A stretch of 63,729 nt of DNA from a virus, in IMG/VR virus record IMGVR_UViG_3300032316_001298, positions 1-63,729 of that record, one strand, 5' to 3'. The notes under the pieces were generated by a model. The model was not told the DNA's origin. It did not search any database and worked only from the letters and a program-made list of their open reading frames with translations. Positions 26,175-34,927 of this stretch are shown here, one piece after another (position 1 is the stretch's first letter; each line of letters begins with the position of its first letter). The position numbers were made by a program, and so were the translations under genes.

Positions 26175-26971
26175 TTATTTCAGCGATCGAGAAGATTGAA
26201 GCATTGCCGGTGCCGCCGCTGGGCTTGCTCCCGGCATTGCACGATGCGACGTTGACGACGTTTGTCGGAACCACGCTGGTCACAGGAACAGCCGTTGCCT
26301 CCACATTGCCCAGCGCGGACCAGCATGCCAATCAAGTGTTTTTAGTCACGGTCGCGGACATTACGGCGCCGAGTTATGAGTCTTGGCCAGCGCAGACGAT
26401 TGCCAAGACCACGCATGTGGGGTCGGACGGAAGATTTTGGTATCCGGTGGTGCCTTACGGAACGACAAACACTTATTACCCGAAGGCCTTCGAGCGGACT
26501 CTTTACACGATTGCTTTTACTCCGGCGTCTTTGCCTTTGAGGCTACAATGGGAGCTACTGCGGGAATACAGCTTCCGACTTTTCAACAACAACACGGATG
26601 TGGTGTGGAATATCGTGTGGGAGTTTGGTGACAGGATTGCGGAGACATCCCCAGCCCCGGTTGGCCCGAACATCAAGGCTTACTCGTGGCGGCGGCCTCT
26701 CTTGGACGAGCAAATTCCGATCACCGATGTGCTAACCAAGAATATTTTCGGCATCAGCTTGCGTAAGATCGAATACACGCAAGCGGGAGCACCGGTGTAT
26801 GAGTCGACTATCGAGCGGTATGGGAGGCGATTGGCAGCGTCGAGCGCGCAGTTGCCTTTGACGGAAAACTTTGTCCTGCGGCTGCGCTTATCGTCGTTCG
26901 ACACCCTGGACTATGTGACGAGTCCGCGGGGTTACGTGGCCTATTTGGTCGATGCCGTTAAAGCAAAATAA
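26171..26971 (+). CDS. Tail fibre-associated protein sharing the C-terminal domain of the gene before
   Basis: 266 residues, ATGA overlap. Residues about 105-255 align by eye with the last 160 residues of the 912-residue protein: FERTLYTIAF vs FERELWRVHL, and FVLRLRLSSFDTLDY vs FILRMRLGGFDIDDM. So it looks like a duplicated, stand-alone copy of that domain. Probably an accessory fibre subunit. Confidence 0.6.
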   Translation: MIISAIEKIEALPVPPLGLLPALHDATLTTFVGTTLVTGTAVASTLPSADQHANQVFLVTVADITAPSYESWPAQTIAKTTHVGSDGRFWYPVVPYGTTNTYYPKAFERTLYTIAFTPASLPLRLQWELLREYSFRLFNNNTDVVWNIVWEFGDRIAETSPAPVGPNIKAYSWRRPLLDEQIPITDVLTKNIFGISLRKIEYTQAGAPVYESTIERYGRRLAASSAQLPLTENFVLRLRLSSFDTLDYVTSPRGYVAYLVDAVKAK

Positions 26972-26977
26972 TAAGTT

Positions 26978-28960
26978 ATGCCACTTGCCGCACCAACTAA
27001 TCTAACGCTTGTAAACCTGATGCGGGGGCTGGGGCAGCGGGCGAGTATGAACAATGTGTATAATCAGCGGATTGATGCGGCTGGCCCCTCTCAAATTACT
27101 TTGATGGGCATTCTGCGATGGAACAACACGGAGACTCAGGCGCATACAGTTGAGGTAGTCGTAAATGGTAAGACGGCTTATGCTGCCAGAGGATCGAGGA
27201 GTATGTTGGTCGAGCTTGGCCTCCGTAACGCGCCGGATTTAAGTGATATTGCGGTGAATGCGAGCGTTAAGTTGAAAGGCGTCACGGAGTCATCTTCACC
27301 CGCACTCCTGACAACGAGCTTGGATATCAAGCAGCCCGTGGCTAACTTTATCACTCCATTGGCTATTGCGGACAATGGGGACAATCGGTTGAAGCTCCCA
27401 GATTGGTCGGGATGGATCAATGGGTTTTGGGACTATTATTCTTACTCCCGCTCTGTCCCTCTCCGCCGCTTTGGCCGTCTGTCATATTCGGCAGACGCGC
27501 TGCAGATTTCTAATCGAGAGATCGCGGTGTTATACAACAACACTTTTAGCAGCTTGATGGGGTATCAGCAGGTATTGTCGAATTCAGCCGTTACTCCTGA
27601 TGCGCGGCAAACCGTGCTGGGCGACTCTCAATATGTCGATACGTCGCTTGACCTGCCCTCCGCGCTGCAGCAAGGCGTTATTCACCGCGCCGCCTTTTCT
27701 GTCAGTGGAGGGACTCTCAGCATAGGCGCGACTCCGGTCTTAATAAGGGAGGCGACGGTGGTTACAGATCCCATCGCTTACTTGGGGCAATCATTCAAAC
27801 AGCGCAATGTCCCCGCACAGTATATTCAGTTGAGCCACTACGTTGTTCCAGACGAGTCGATCGCGGCGAGCGCGCGCACAGAAACGCTGTTTTTCGCGGC
27901 TCCTGCGCCGGTGGGGCCATTTGAAGCGGAGAATGTGGTTGCGAAGGTTCTGAGAAATGCCGCAGTCCGTTTTGAACTGAAGGCTTCTTACCGAGCTACG
28001 TGGTCGTTGTCGGGGACAACAGCTTTAGGGATCGAATATGACCCCCCGGTGTTTGGAACGGCTGGCCCTGATCGGGCGTATCTGGCTGGGACTCTGCCGA
28101 CCGCTGGCACCTTTGTAATATCCCTGACGGCGACCAAAGTGGGCTCTACGCTAACCGCAACGTCGAAGGCCACAATTACAGTGGTGGACAGTTTGCCCCG
28201 CACGACGATTGCGACCAACTCGACGATCGCGCGGGAAGGGATTGATGCCCGGGTGGGGGAGTCGGTGAATCTTTCCTTGGCGGCAACGCCCTCGGTGGCC
28301 ACGTGGCGCTCGGAGGGATTGCCGCCGGGAGTGACGATAGACGCATTTGGAATGATTGGGGGCATCCCGACCCGTGCCGGGGTGTATTTTGCCTCAATCA
28401 CCGCACAAGCGGACGAGTATGATGTGTCGTTGCCATTGACGATCAGATTTGTGGTGGGAGTAGGAACGATGCCGCTCGGCTCGGCGGCGTCGCAACGGAT
28501 ACCATGGCTGCTCACGGAATGGAAATTGACGGATCTGCAGGTGTTGGCGCGGTCTCGGGAGGTGGAGAGCACGTTTCTGGAAGGGGCGGGCGGGCTGCGG
28601 ATCAAGCTGGGGGATGACGTGAGTTTTGTGGTGTTTTTCGTGGGGCCGAATGATGATGTCTTCGCCATGTCGCCGGAGACGTTGCGGTTGACCGTCCGGA
28701 CGGAGAAGAATCTGGATGATGTGCTGGTGTTTAAGTCGGCAACTCCTCCGGTGGCAGTCGTAAGGGAGGGAATGACGTATTACGAGATGAACGTGCGGAC
28801 GGGCAATCGAGAGCGTGAGTTGGCCCTGGAGTGGGTGGAGGAGAAGGATGCCAATACGGCTTTGCCGTGCGTGGCGGATCTGGATTGGACGAAGGATGGC
28901 AAGGTGTATAGCTCGCGTAGCTTTCCGATGCTACTCGAGTTGGACGTGACGCGCCCCTAA
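26978..28960 (+). CDS. Fibre protein with putative Ig domain
   Basis: 660 residues. Residues about 430-485 (LSLAATPSVATWRSEGLPPG, IGGIPTRAGVYFASITAQ) match He_PIG-type bacterial Ig domains found in surface and phage adhesion proteins. Residues about 510-658 form a domain repeated in the next gene (ending DGKVYSSRSFPMLLEL). Presumably part of the tail adhesion apparatus. Confidence 0.65.
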   Translation: MPLAAPTNLTLVNLMRGLGQRASMNNVYNQRIDAAGPSQITLMGILRWNNTETQAHTVEVVVNGKTAYAARGSRSMLVELGLRNAPDLSDIAVNASVKLKGVTESSSPALLTTSLDIKQPVANFITPLAIADNGDNRLKLPDWSGWINGFWDYYSYSRSVPLRRFGRLSYSADALQISNREIAVLYNNTFSSLMGYQQVLSNSAVTPDARQTVLGDSQYVDTSLDLPSALQQGVIHRAAFSVSGGTLSIGATPVLIREATVVTDPIAYLGQSFKQRNVPAQYIQLSHYVVPDESIAASARTETLFFAAPAPVGPFEAENVVAKVLRNAAVRFELKASYRATWSLSGTTALGIEYDPPVFGTAGPDRAYLAGTLPTAGTFVISLTATKVGSTLTATSKATITVVDSLPRTTIATNSTIAREGIDARVGESVNLSLAATPSVATWRSEGLPPGVTIDAFGMIGGIPTRAGVYFASITAQADEYDVSLPLTIRFVVGVGTMPLGSAASQRIPWLLTEWKLTDLQVLARSREVESTFLEGAGGLRIKLGDDVSFVVFFVGPNDDVFAMSPETLRLTVRTEKNLDDVLVFKSATPPVAVVREGMTYYEMNVRTGNRERELALEWVEEKDANTALPCVADLDWTKDGKVYSSRSFPMLLELDVTRP

Positions 28961-28966
28961 AAGCCT

Positions 28967-29758
28967 ATGGACTTGACTGCGCTCAGTCGCGTGCCATGGG
29001 TGGCGGACCAGTGGGATCTGGTCGATCTGCAGATTGATCTGCGAGGCGGCGGGGTCTCGGGCTCTTTGCTGGAAAACGGGACGCTGCCGCTGCGGGTCAA
29101 CGATCACTTCCGCGTGGCGGTGGTGTTTTTCGATCCGGTGGGCGTGGCGGTGGATCCGTTGGCCACGCGGTTGCGTTGGAGCGTGCGCGATGAGAAGAAC
29201 GATGAGCCGCTGATGGCGATAACACTGGAACCGGCGGTGGCGGCGACGGATGAGAGCACACCGTATTTTTTGTTGGAACCGGACGCGCGGCGGTTCTCGG
29301 CTCTGGCCACGGAACGGGGTGAGGCGGGCTCGGTGCTGAGATGTGTGGCCGATGTAGATTGGCTGGTAGGGGGCAAGCTGTATTCGAGCCGGACTTTTAC
29401 GGTGGTCATTGAATTGGAGGGCGGAAGTTTCTCAGGAGCGGGAGGTGGTTCACCCCAGCCCGCGCCGACGACACCAACGCCAACGCCGCCGACGACACCA
29501 ACGCCAACGCCACCGACGACACCAACGCCAACGCCGCCGCCGACGACACCAACGCCGCCTACCACGCCGACGCCGCCTACGCCACCGAGTCTTGATGAGA
29601 CGGCAATCCGTGCGCTTTTCGACGTTTGGCTGCTGGGCAAGCTGCCGAGTGAGGCGGGGCTTTTATGGATCCGAAATAGTGGGGAAATTATCGCGGCTAA
29701 CCCTACTCCAGCCCAAAACTTCCGTGAGATGTATGACTTGCTGGCCGCTGGGTCGTGA
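28967..29758 (+). CDS. Fibre protein with TPTPP hinge
   Basis: 263 residues. Residues 1-150 repeat the C-terminal domain of the previous gene (CVADVDWLVGGKLYSSRTF vs CVADLDWTKDGKVYSSRSF). A Pro/Thr hinge (about 165-210) made of TPTPPT units follows, then a 50-residue helical C-terminus. The layout suggests a duplicated domain placed on a stiff spacer. Confidence 0.6.
   Translation: MDLTALSRVPWVADQWDLVDLQIDLRGGGVSGSLLENGTLPLRVNDHFRVAVVFFDPVGVAVDPLATRLRWSVRDEKNDEPLMAITLEPAVAATDESTPYFLLEPDARRFSALATERGEAGSVLRCVADVDWLVGGKLYSSRTFTVVIELEGGSFSGAGGGSPQPAPTTPTPTPPTTPTPTPPTTPTPTPPPTTPTPPTTPTPPTPPSLDETAIRALFDVWLLGKLPSEAGLLWIRNSGEIIAANPTPAQNFREMYDLLAAGS
29468..29587 (+). repeat. 24-bp tandem repeat coding for TTPTPTPP
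   Basis: Units at 29468-29491 and 29492-29515 differ at one base; a 27-bp copy (29516-29542) and degenerate units to 29587 follow. Each unit keeps the frame. Such repeats can expand or contract and so change hinge length. Confidence 0.85.
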
Positions 29759-29808
29759 CGCTGGGGCTGCGGACCCGCTGATTGACAGATCGCTTCAGAT
29801 TAGAGGCC

Positions 29809-30141
29809 ATGATTATCCGCGATTTAAGCATAGCGCGCCGAAGTGACTTTCTTTTGGAGGCGCACTTCTCCCGGGGAACTACGCCAGTGAACATCTCTGG
29901 CTGGAAATTTTGGTTCACGGCGAAGCGGGATCTCAATGACCCGGATATTGGCGCGGTGTTTCAAAAAGTCCTCTCCCCGACTTTTGGCACTTCGGTCAGT
30001 TTTCAGCTCAACGAAAACGACACGGCGGTAGCAGGCGAGTTGTTTTACGACATCAAGGCGTTGAGTCCGGCTGGCTTTGGTGCGCCGATCATGGGCGGCG
30101 CGCTGGCGATCACGCCGGTTGCGACCCTTGCTGCAAGCTGA
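29809..30141 (+). CDS. Beta-sandwich baseplate/fibre protein
   Basis: 110 residues from ATG 29809 with GAGG four bases before; a TTG at 29782 would add nine residues. Pattern of NISGWKFWFTAKRDLNDPDI and FQLNENDTAVAGELFYDIKA resembles BppU-like N-terminal domains of tail receptor complexes. Probably anchors fibres; low-to-moderate certainty. Confidence 0.55.
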   Translation: MIIRDLSIARRSDFLLEAHFSRGTTPVNISGWKFWFTAKRDLNDPDIGAVFQKVLSPTFGTSVSFQLNENDTAVAGELFYDIKALSPAGFGAPIMGGALAITPVATLAAS

Positions 30142-30142
30142 C

Positions 30143-30838
30143 ATGACGCATCTACGTATTGATTTTGACTTCGGGGCCGATGCCACGGTGGAGTCGGTGC
30201 AGTTGCTCGGGGCGACTTTGACCGCAGAGTTCGGCGTGCCTGTTGCTGGTCCTCCCGGAACGACGGACTATACGCAACTCATCAACAAGCCCGACATCCC
30301 TCAAGCGACTTCTCAGACGCCCGTGGCACTTGGCGGCTTTTTGGCACTCGTCGGAACCTCCAGCGAGTATGCTAGAGCAGACCATAAGCATTCCATCGAC
30401 GCTACGGAGCTTAGGTCGCACCTAAACGTGGCGGACGGCGCGGAGCGCAACGTCAACGCTGATTGGACAGCTACAAGTGGCGACGCGCAGATCCTAAACA
30501 AGCCCAGCATCCCCATTGCCTCCTCGACCACCCCCGCCGCGCTAGGAACAGCGGCTGTCGGAACCGGAACTACCTTTGCCAGAGCGGATCACGTTCATGC
30601 GCTGCCTACAGCCTCGGCCATTGGAGCTGCCGCGACATCTCACACCCAAGAGGCATCAACGATTAGTGACTCGACTCCAGTGGGTCGCTCCGTGTTGACC
30701 GCCGCCACCCAAGCAGCGGCTCGCGCGGCGATAGGGGCCGCAAGCGACGCGTCTGCTGGGTTCGTTCAACTTACACAGGCCCAGTTCAATGCGTTGACGG
30801 CCCCCAACGCATCAACGCTTTACGTCATTATCGGCTGA
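30143..30838 (+). CDS. Tail fibre protein with ALG-ARADHxH repeats
   Basis: 231 residues from ATG 30143. Contains two fibre repeats: INKPDIPQATSQTPVALGG with YARADHKH, and LNKPSIPIASSTTPAALGT with FARADHVHALPT. These units occur in phage fibre shafts and chaperone-free trimers. The C-terminus (QLTQAQFNALTAPNASTLYV) is a common phage tail-fibre end motif. Ends overlapping the next start (TGATG). Confidence 0.7.
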   Translation: MTHLRIDFDFGADATVESVQLLGATLTAEFGVPVAGPPGTTDYTQLINKPDIPQATSQTPVALGGFLALVGTSSEYARADHKHSIDATELRSHLNVADGAERNVNADWTATSGDAQILNKPSIPIASSTTPAALGTAAVGTGTTFARADHVHALPTASAIGAAATSHTQEASTISDSTPVGRSVLTAATQAAARAAIGAASDASAGFVQLTQAQFNALTAPNASTLYVIIG

Positions 30839-33225
30839 TGTCTCTTCTCGGCGCAGCATCTCGTTTGGTGGTTACGGCCCCTCCGGCGGGTCCGGGCTAT
30901 CCCGGCTACGTGGGTGATTACGATAACGGCGCGGACTATGGGATCGGCGACGTGGTGAGCACTCCGGCAGGAAGTCCCTACGGAAGCGCAGGTCAACTTT
31001 TCATCCGTGTTTCTAACCCAAACAACCCAGGCTATCCTCCCGGCACTTCGTCGTGGTCGAGCGTCCCCGGGCCCAATGTTTTTGTTTCTGGCGCGGGGGT
31101 GAGTGGAGCCAACGGTCTTTACGTTGAGGCTGGAGTCTTAAATAGTAAAAAGTTTTATAATTTGCAATCCGGTGGTTATGTCATTGCTTGGGAAAGTCCA
31201 AATTGGGTAATCCGAACCATAAGCAGCGTAACACTTTATACATCAAATAATAATGTTGAGTTTCCTTGGCAGGTGACGACCTGGAGTAGAGCCAGTGGCA
31301 TCGCACCAGTTCCTGCGGCGGTATCGAGCGTCACCCCGACAGTGGATGCAACGGCCATGTATCGCGGCTCGACCAAAATCTGGCCCGTTGTCGATTTGGA
31401 CGCACAGGATTACATCAACCGAGTCGAAGCTGCGGATTCGGCTGCCCTCGGGGGAACGCAGACCCTTGAACAAGGAGTAAAGGACGCGATCAACGCCTTT
31501 GTCATTGGCTGCAAAAGGGACGGTATCTGGGGAAAAATTTCTAATGCCGCTATCCTGTGTGGGGCAAGGTCTTTGCAAGGAGCGCTTTGTAAGTTGACGG
31601 GATATTCACCATCTGCGCCCGTGTCCTATGGCTTTGTTCAGTCAGACTACAGCCGAACTCTTGGTTTGCTTGGAGCGAGTAGTTCAACTGCTGGCAAATA
31701 TATCGACACCCGAGAGCCTGTTAGCTTCACAAATTATGAGCAGTTTCCCGATAGTTCGGTCCATGCTGCTGCTTTTGTAGGGAATACTCATAACGGGGTA
31801 ATCATGGGCAGCGCGGACGCGCCCACCATCGCTCAAATCGGACTACGACCTTTTTCAACGAGTTTTGCGTTTTTCAGAGCCCGTGACAGCCGAGCCGTTT
31901 TTGCCGCATCTGGAACATTTAGCGCGGGATTCGTCATGGCCGAAAGACAGTTTGCCAACGATGCCGTTTGGTCACACCACAGTGGTGCGACAACTCTGAC
32001 CGAGAGCACTGCCGTTAATCTGGCTCCCTACTCAACAACCATTCCGAATAACACTGTTTGGTTGTTTCGACGGAATCAAGGTGGCCAAACTACGACGGCT
32101 GCACAATTTTCCGGACGCATCCTTTACTACAGCCTTGGAAGAAGTATTACGGACGTTCCCTCAACACCAGCTTACTATTTTGGCGGCTCGGGAAGATCGG
32201 ACATGGACGGCTTTGCCTTCACAGGCGTTTACAAACAAAACGGACCAAATTCGTTTATTCTTCAAGATCCCGATGCCCCTGACATAACTCTCGCACTTCG
32301 GGAATATGACGATTTAACAAACCGCCAGAGGTATGTGTTGACTGCCCTCATGGAGGCGGGGGCCGAATTTCCTTGGCCGAAGACAGAGGTATATGTGGGC
32401 ATGGCTAGCGAACCTCCCCAGAGTGCCGTTGATCCATTTCTAAATAGCGTGTCACTGCTTCTTCCAATGAACGCTTCTTTTGCGGATTTTTCCAGTAATA
32501 ATGTTGCATTAACAGTTAATGGAAACGCCGCAATTAGAACAGACCAAACGCGATTTGGTGGCGGTGCTGGCTATTTCGGTTTTAGTAACAGTTATCTTAC
32601 AGCCTCTAGCAGTTCATTATTTGGTTTTGGCACTGGCGACTTTACGATTGAGATGTGGATTTATCCACAAGGAACAACCTCATTTCAAGGAGCTTTCAAT
32701 GTCGGTACTTATGCTAACGGTATTTTAATCAGATGGCACGCAAATAGTGTTGTAGATTCGTTATATATTAACGGCACTTATTATGATTGGCAACCAGCCA
32801 CATATGCACCAAGAAATACATGGTCACATATTGCCCTCGTTAGATATGGCGGCACTGTAAAAATGTTTGTCAATGGCGTAAATAGAATTGGTAGCGTAAC
32901 GAATACTGCAAATATTGGAGCGAGCGGAGTTCCAGTTATCGGAGCTAGTGCGCACGATTTGGGCCAAGGTTTCAATGGATATATTGACGATTTAAGAGTC
33001 ACAAAAGGGGTCGCTAGATATACCGCCGATTTTACACCAAACAGTGTATCTGGAAGTAGCTTCGTGGACCCTAGCGGCCCTTATCAGCGTATTGCGGGAG
33101 CCGTTTCGGCCACTGAGAGCGTTTACGTCACGAACGATCAGCGGACCCTACTCGGTAGCACCGAGTCCATCTACAAGGCCCGTGTGGACGCACTCATTGC
33201 GGGCATCCAAGGATCAATCGTATGA
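30838..33225 (+). CDS. Receptor-binding protein candidate with LamG/ConA-like lectin domain
   Basis: 795 residues. The N-terminal 50 residues carry GPGYPGYVGDYDNGADYGIG, a fibre-joining type segment. Residues about 535-720 form a laminin-G-3/concanavalin-like domain: FGTGDFTIEMWIYPQG, RNTWSHIALVRYGGTVKMFV and FNGYIDDLRVTKGVARY are its hallmark strands. The DNA for this domain (about 32440-33060) is much more AT-rich than its surroundings, suggesting recent acquisition. Probably binds host glycans. Confidence 0.75.
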   Translation: MSLLGAASRLVVTAPPAGPGYPGYVGDYDNGADYGIGDVVSTPAGSPYGSAGQLFIRVSNPNNPGYPPGTSSWSSVPGPNVFVSGAGVSGANGLYVEAGVLNSKKFYNLQSGGYVIAWESPNWVIRTISSVTLYTSNNNVEFPWQVTTWSRASGIAPVPAAVSSVTPTVDATAMYRGSTKIWPVVDLDAQDYINRVEAADSAALGGTQTLEQGVKDAINAFVIGCKRDGIWGKISNAAILCGARSLQGALCKLTGYSPSAPVSYGFVQSDYSRTLGLLGASSSTAGKYIDTREPVSFTNYEQFPDSSVHAAAFVGNTHNGVIMGSADAPTIAQIGLRPFSTSFAFFRARDSRAVFAASGTFSAGFVMAERQFANDAVWSHHSGATTLTESTAVNLAPYSTTIPNNTVWLFRRNQGGQTTTAAQFSGRILYYSLGRSITDVPSTPAYYFGGSGRSDMDGFAFTGVYKQNGPNSFILQDPDAPDITLALREYDDLTNRQRYVLTALMEAGAEFPWPKTEVYVGMASEPPQSAVDPFLNSVSLLLPMNASFADFSSNNVALTVNGNAAIRTDQTRFGGGAGYFGFSNSYLTASSSSLFGFGTGDFTIEMWIYPQGTTSFQGAFNVGTYANGILIRWHANSVVDSLYINGTYYDWQPATYAPRNTWSHIALVRYGGTVKMFVNGVNRIGSVTNTANIGASGVPVIGASAHDLGQGFNGYIDDLRVTKGVARYTADFTPNSVSGSSFVDPSGPYQRIAGAVSATESVYVTNDQRTLLGSTESIYKARVDALIAGIQGSIV

Positions 33226-33530
33226 CCCTCGCCGAACATTTTATAGACCCGCAGCCGCTTGAAGGGCGGGTCTTGGTTTTTTCCGAGGAGCTGAAGAATA
33301 CCCTCTTATCAATCCAAGAGGCGAACCCTCTGCCGTATCGAGTTTCGCCGCAGCCGATCACGGATGGCCGCTATGTGTTGTCCGCAGACGTTCTTTCGGA
33401 GATCGGTGAGCGCGGGATGTTTCGAGAGAATTTCCAGCGCCTGCCGCAAGAGTTGTTTGCACAGGTGGAGATGGTGCTCATGAGCGAGATCGAAGCTCTG
33501 CTGCCCGAAGACCATGAGGGCGGCGGCTGA
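33222..33530 (+). CDS. Small protein after the receptor-binding gene
   Basis: 102 residues, ATGA overlap. Acidic, helical C-terminal half (ELFAQVEMVLMSEIEALLPE). Placed where fibre chaperones or assembly proteins often are; that role is only inference. Confidence 0.5.
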   Translation: MTLAEHFIDPQPLEGRVLVFSEELKNTLLSIQEANPLPYRVSPQPITDGRYVLSADVLSEIGERGMFRENFQRLPQELFAQVEMVLMSEIEALLPEDHEGGG

Positions 33531-33550
33531 ATTGACACTCGGCGGGAGGT

Positions 33551-33712
33551 ATGAACTACCTACTCGACCGGTTGCGTGAGGATTCGACATGGCGGGGCAT
33601 TCTCATGCTCCTGACCGCCGCTGGAGTGAGTTTGGATCCCTCGCAGGCCAATGCCATCATTGCGGTGGGGTTGTCTCTCGTCGGCCTGATCAATGTGCTG
33701 CGCAAAGGTTGA
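33551..33712 (+). CDS. Holin
   Basis: 53 residues: a charged start MNYLLDRLREDSTWRG, then two hydrophobic helices (about 16-28 and 35-50) around a SLDPSQAN turn and an RKG end. This matches a widespread small phage holin type that makes membrane lesions for endolysin release. GGGAGG lies just before ATG 33551 and TTGACA ends 13 nt before it. Lipoprotein and endolysin genes follow at once. Confidence 0.75.
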   Translation: MNYLLDRLREDSTWRGILMLLTAAGVSLDPSQANAIIAVGLSLVGLINVLRKG

Positions 33713-33718
33713 GCTGCC

Positions 33719-33859
33719 ATGCGTCTCGCCGTGGCGGTTTTGTTTTTGTTCCCTCTCGCGGGCTGCGAGGGGGTGAAGGTTGGCACGGGCTATAAGTTCG
33801 ATTCGCGGGAGTTCTTCCTGCAAATCGAGCGGCCCTTGGAGCCGGGACTTAAAAAGTGA
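33719..33859 (+). CDS. Small lipoprotein, possible outer-membrane spanin
   Basis: 46 residues. The signal peptide MRLAVAVLFLFPLAGC ends in a lipobox with Cys16, and the mature part is 30 residues. Between holin and endolysin genes, this is the size and place of Rz1-like o-spanins, though no partner i-spanin is visible. Stop overlaps the endolysin GTG as GTGA. Confidence 0.6.
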   Translation: MRLAVAVLFLFPLAGCEGVKVGTGYKFDSREFFLQIERPLEPGLKK

Positions 33860-34461
33860 ACGTGCTCTCATGGTTGAGGAACTTATTCGCGGGCTACGCG
33901 GCTGGCCCGAATCCGACCGCCGCGCTGTCGCTCTCGCCCTCGTCGAGCGTCTTAACCTCGGCGATCTCGCGGAAGTCTTTGCCGCTGCACACCAGCGGAT
34001 CCGGGCGGAAGCCGAGCGGCGAAGAATGGCGGGCGGACGAGAGGAGTGAGCGGAATATCGCAACCTTGGAGCCGGTGACGGCGAAGCTGGCGCGGGAGCA
34101 TTTGCGGCGTCTGGCGGATAAGGGGTTAAATTTCAAAGTGACGAGCGCCCGCCGGACATTCCAGGAGCAGGCGCGGCTATATGCAAAGGGGCGCACGGCG
34201 CCAGGACCGCGGGTGACGAATGCCCGCGCGGGGTATTCTTGGCACAATTTTGGGACGGCCTATGATTTGACGCTTTTCAGCGGTAAAAATCCTGTGTGGG
34301 ATTCCAAACACTACGATACGGCGGGGCGGATCGGGGAGGAGCTGGGCTTGGAGTGGGGGGGGCGCTGGACGAAGCTGGTGGATCGGCCCCATTTCCAGCG
34401 CAGGCTGGGGCTGACGCTGGCTGCGGCGCGCGCTAGGTATCCGCAGGGACAGGTGGGTTGA
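33856..34461 (+). CDS. Endolysin, M15-type L-Ala-D-Glu peptidase
   Basis: 201 residues from GTG 33856. The catalytic part (about residue 60 on) has TSARRTFQEQARLYAKGRT, the zinc motifs SWHNFGTAYDL and DRPHFQ, as in CwlK/VanY-type phage endolysins that cut peptidoglycan stem peptides. The first 55 residues are Ser-rich and poorly conserved-looking, and overlap a different-frame ORF (33870-34049). The motif DERSERNIATL, common near the start of such enzymes, needs this frame from at least about 34020. Confidence 0.85.
   Translation: MNVLSWLRNLFAGYAAGPNPTAALSLSPSSSVLTSAISRKSLPLHTSGSGRKPSGEEWRADERSERNIATLEPVTAKLAREHLRRLADKGLNFKVTSARRTFQEQARLYAKGRTAPGPRVTNARAGYSWHNFGTAYDLTLFSGKNPVWDSKHYDTAGRIGEELGLEWGGRWTKLVDRPHFQRRLGLTLAAARARYPQGQVG
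33870..34049 (+). CDS. Nested 59-residue ORF inside the endolysin gene
   Basis: ATG 33870, in the +2 frame relative to the endolysin. The product (MVEELIRGLRGWPESDRRAV to AGGREE) is a plausible amphipathic helical protein and looks more protein-like than the Ser-rich endolysin N-terminus over the same bases. Overlapping lysis genes are common in phages. May be real, or chance in GC-rich DNA. Confidence 0.4.
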   Translation: MVEELIRGLRGWPESDRRAVALALVERLNLGDLAEVFAAAHQRIRAEAERRRMAGGREE

Positions 34462-34660
34462 GGTTTGGAAGTTGAAAACTCTCGAGGCCGTAAGTGATTT
34501 TAAGGCGATTCTCGGCTGCTATTCTCAGAATATCGCGGATGTATTCGGAACGCTTCAGTCCGTTGGCACCGGCCAGGGCCTCGATGCGCTGCAGGGTGCG
34601 CTGGTCGATGCGGATGGTCAGGGTCTCCGTGCAGAGGTCTTCACTGGTGTGATTTCTCAT
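34433..34660 (-). CDS. Ribbon-helix-helix transcriptional regulator
   Basis: 75 residues. ETLTIRIDQRTLQRIEALAG (beta strand plus helix 1) and LKRSEYIRDILRIAAENRL (helix 2) are a CopG/Arc-like RHH unit. The gene reads away from the plus-strand gene at 34772 and its start is six bases from a perfect inverted repeat (34666-34682), so autoregulation and control of the divergent xis-side operon are likely. Its 3' end overlaps the endolysin end by 29 bases. Confidence 0.8.
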   Translation of the reverse strand: MRNHTSEDLCTETLTIRIDQRTLQRIEALAGANGLKRSEYIRDILRIAAENRLKITYGLESFQLPNLNPPVPADT

Positions 34661-34771
34661 TACAAGAACTGTCGCTCAGTTCTGTCGGCGGGTCAAAGTT
34701 TTTTTGCATTTTTCCGCTTGCGTTGGCACGAATGCGGATTTATCACAAAACTATCACGAAACAACGATGCT
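34661..34771. promoter_or_regulatory. Divergent operator/promoter region
   Basis: 111 bp between two divergent regulators. It has a palindrome GAACTG-N5-CAGTTC (34666-34682) next to the minus-strand start and a tandem 11-bp repeat TATCACAAAAC / TATCACGAAAC (34741-34762) nine bases before the plus-strand ATG. AT-rich compared with its surroundings. Suits RHH dimers binding side by side. Confidence 0.65.
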
Positions 34772-34927
34772 ATGAATAGCGATCTAGCAACAATAGTCAT
34801 TGGGGACTTTCCCTCAGATGCCGCAGATTTTCTGCGGGCGGAGGCGGAAGCGGCCGGAACAAGTCTCTCGGATGTGTGTGAAGGAATTTTGCTGGCGCAT
34901 GTGGAGCGGAAGGAGCAGGAATCATGA
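34772..34927 (+). CDS. Small RHH-like protein
   Basis: 51 residues from ATG 34772. ATIVIGDFPSDAADFLRAEA followed by GTSLSDVCEGILLAHV has the strand-helix-helix pattern of FitA/Arc-like antitoxin or repressor proteins. Divergent to the RHH gene at 34660 and overlapping the next start (ATGA). Either a second lysogeny regulator or partner of the next gene. Confidence 0.55.
   Translation: MNSDLATIVIGDFPSDAADFLRAEAEAAGTSLSDVCEGILLAHVERKEQES

Noticed and set aside
29782-29787. A further TTGACA start element for the gene at 29809
   Set aside because: It ends 21 nt before the ATG, outside the 13-16 nt window, and a GAGG site explains the start.
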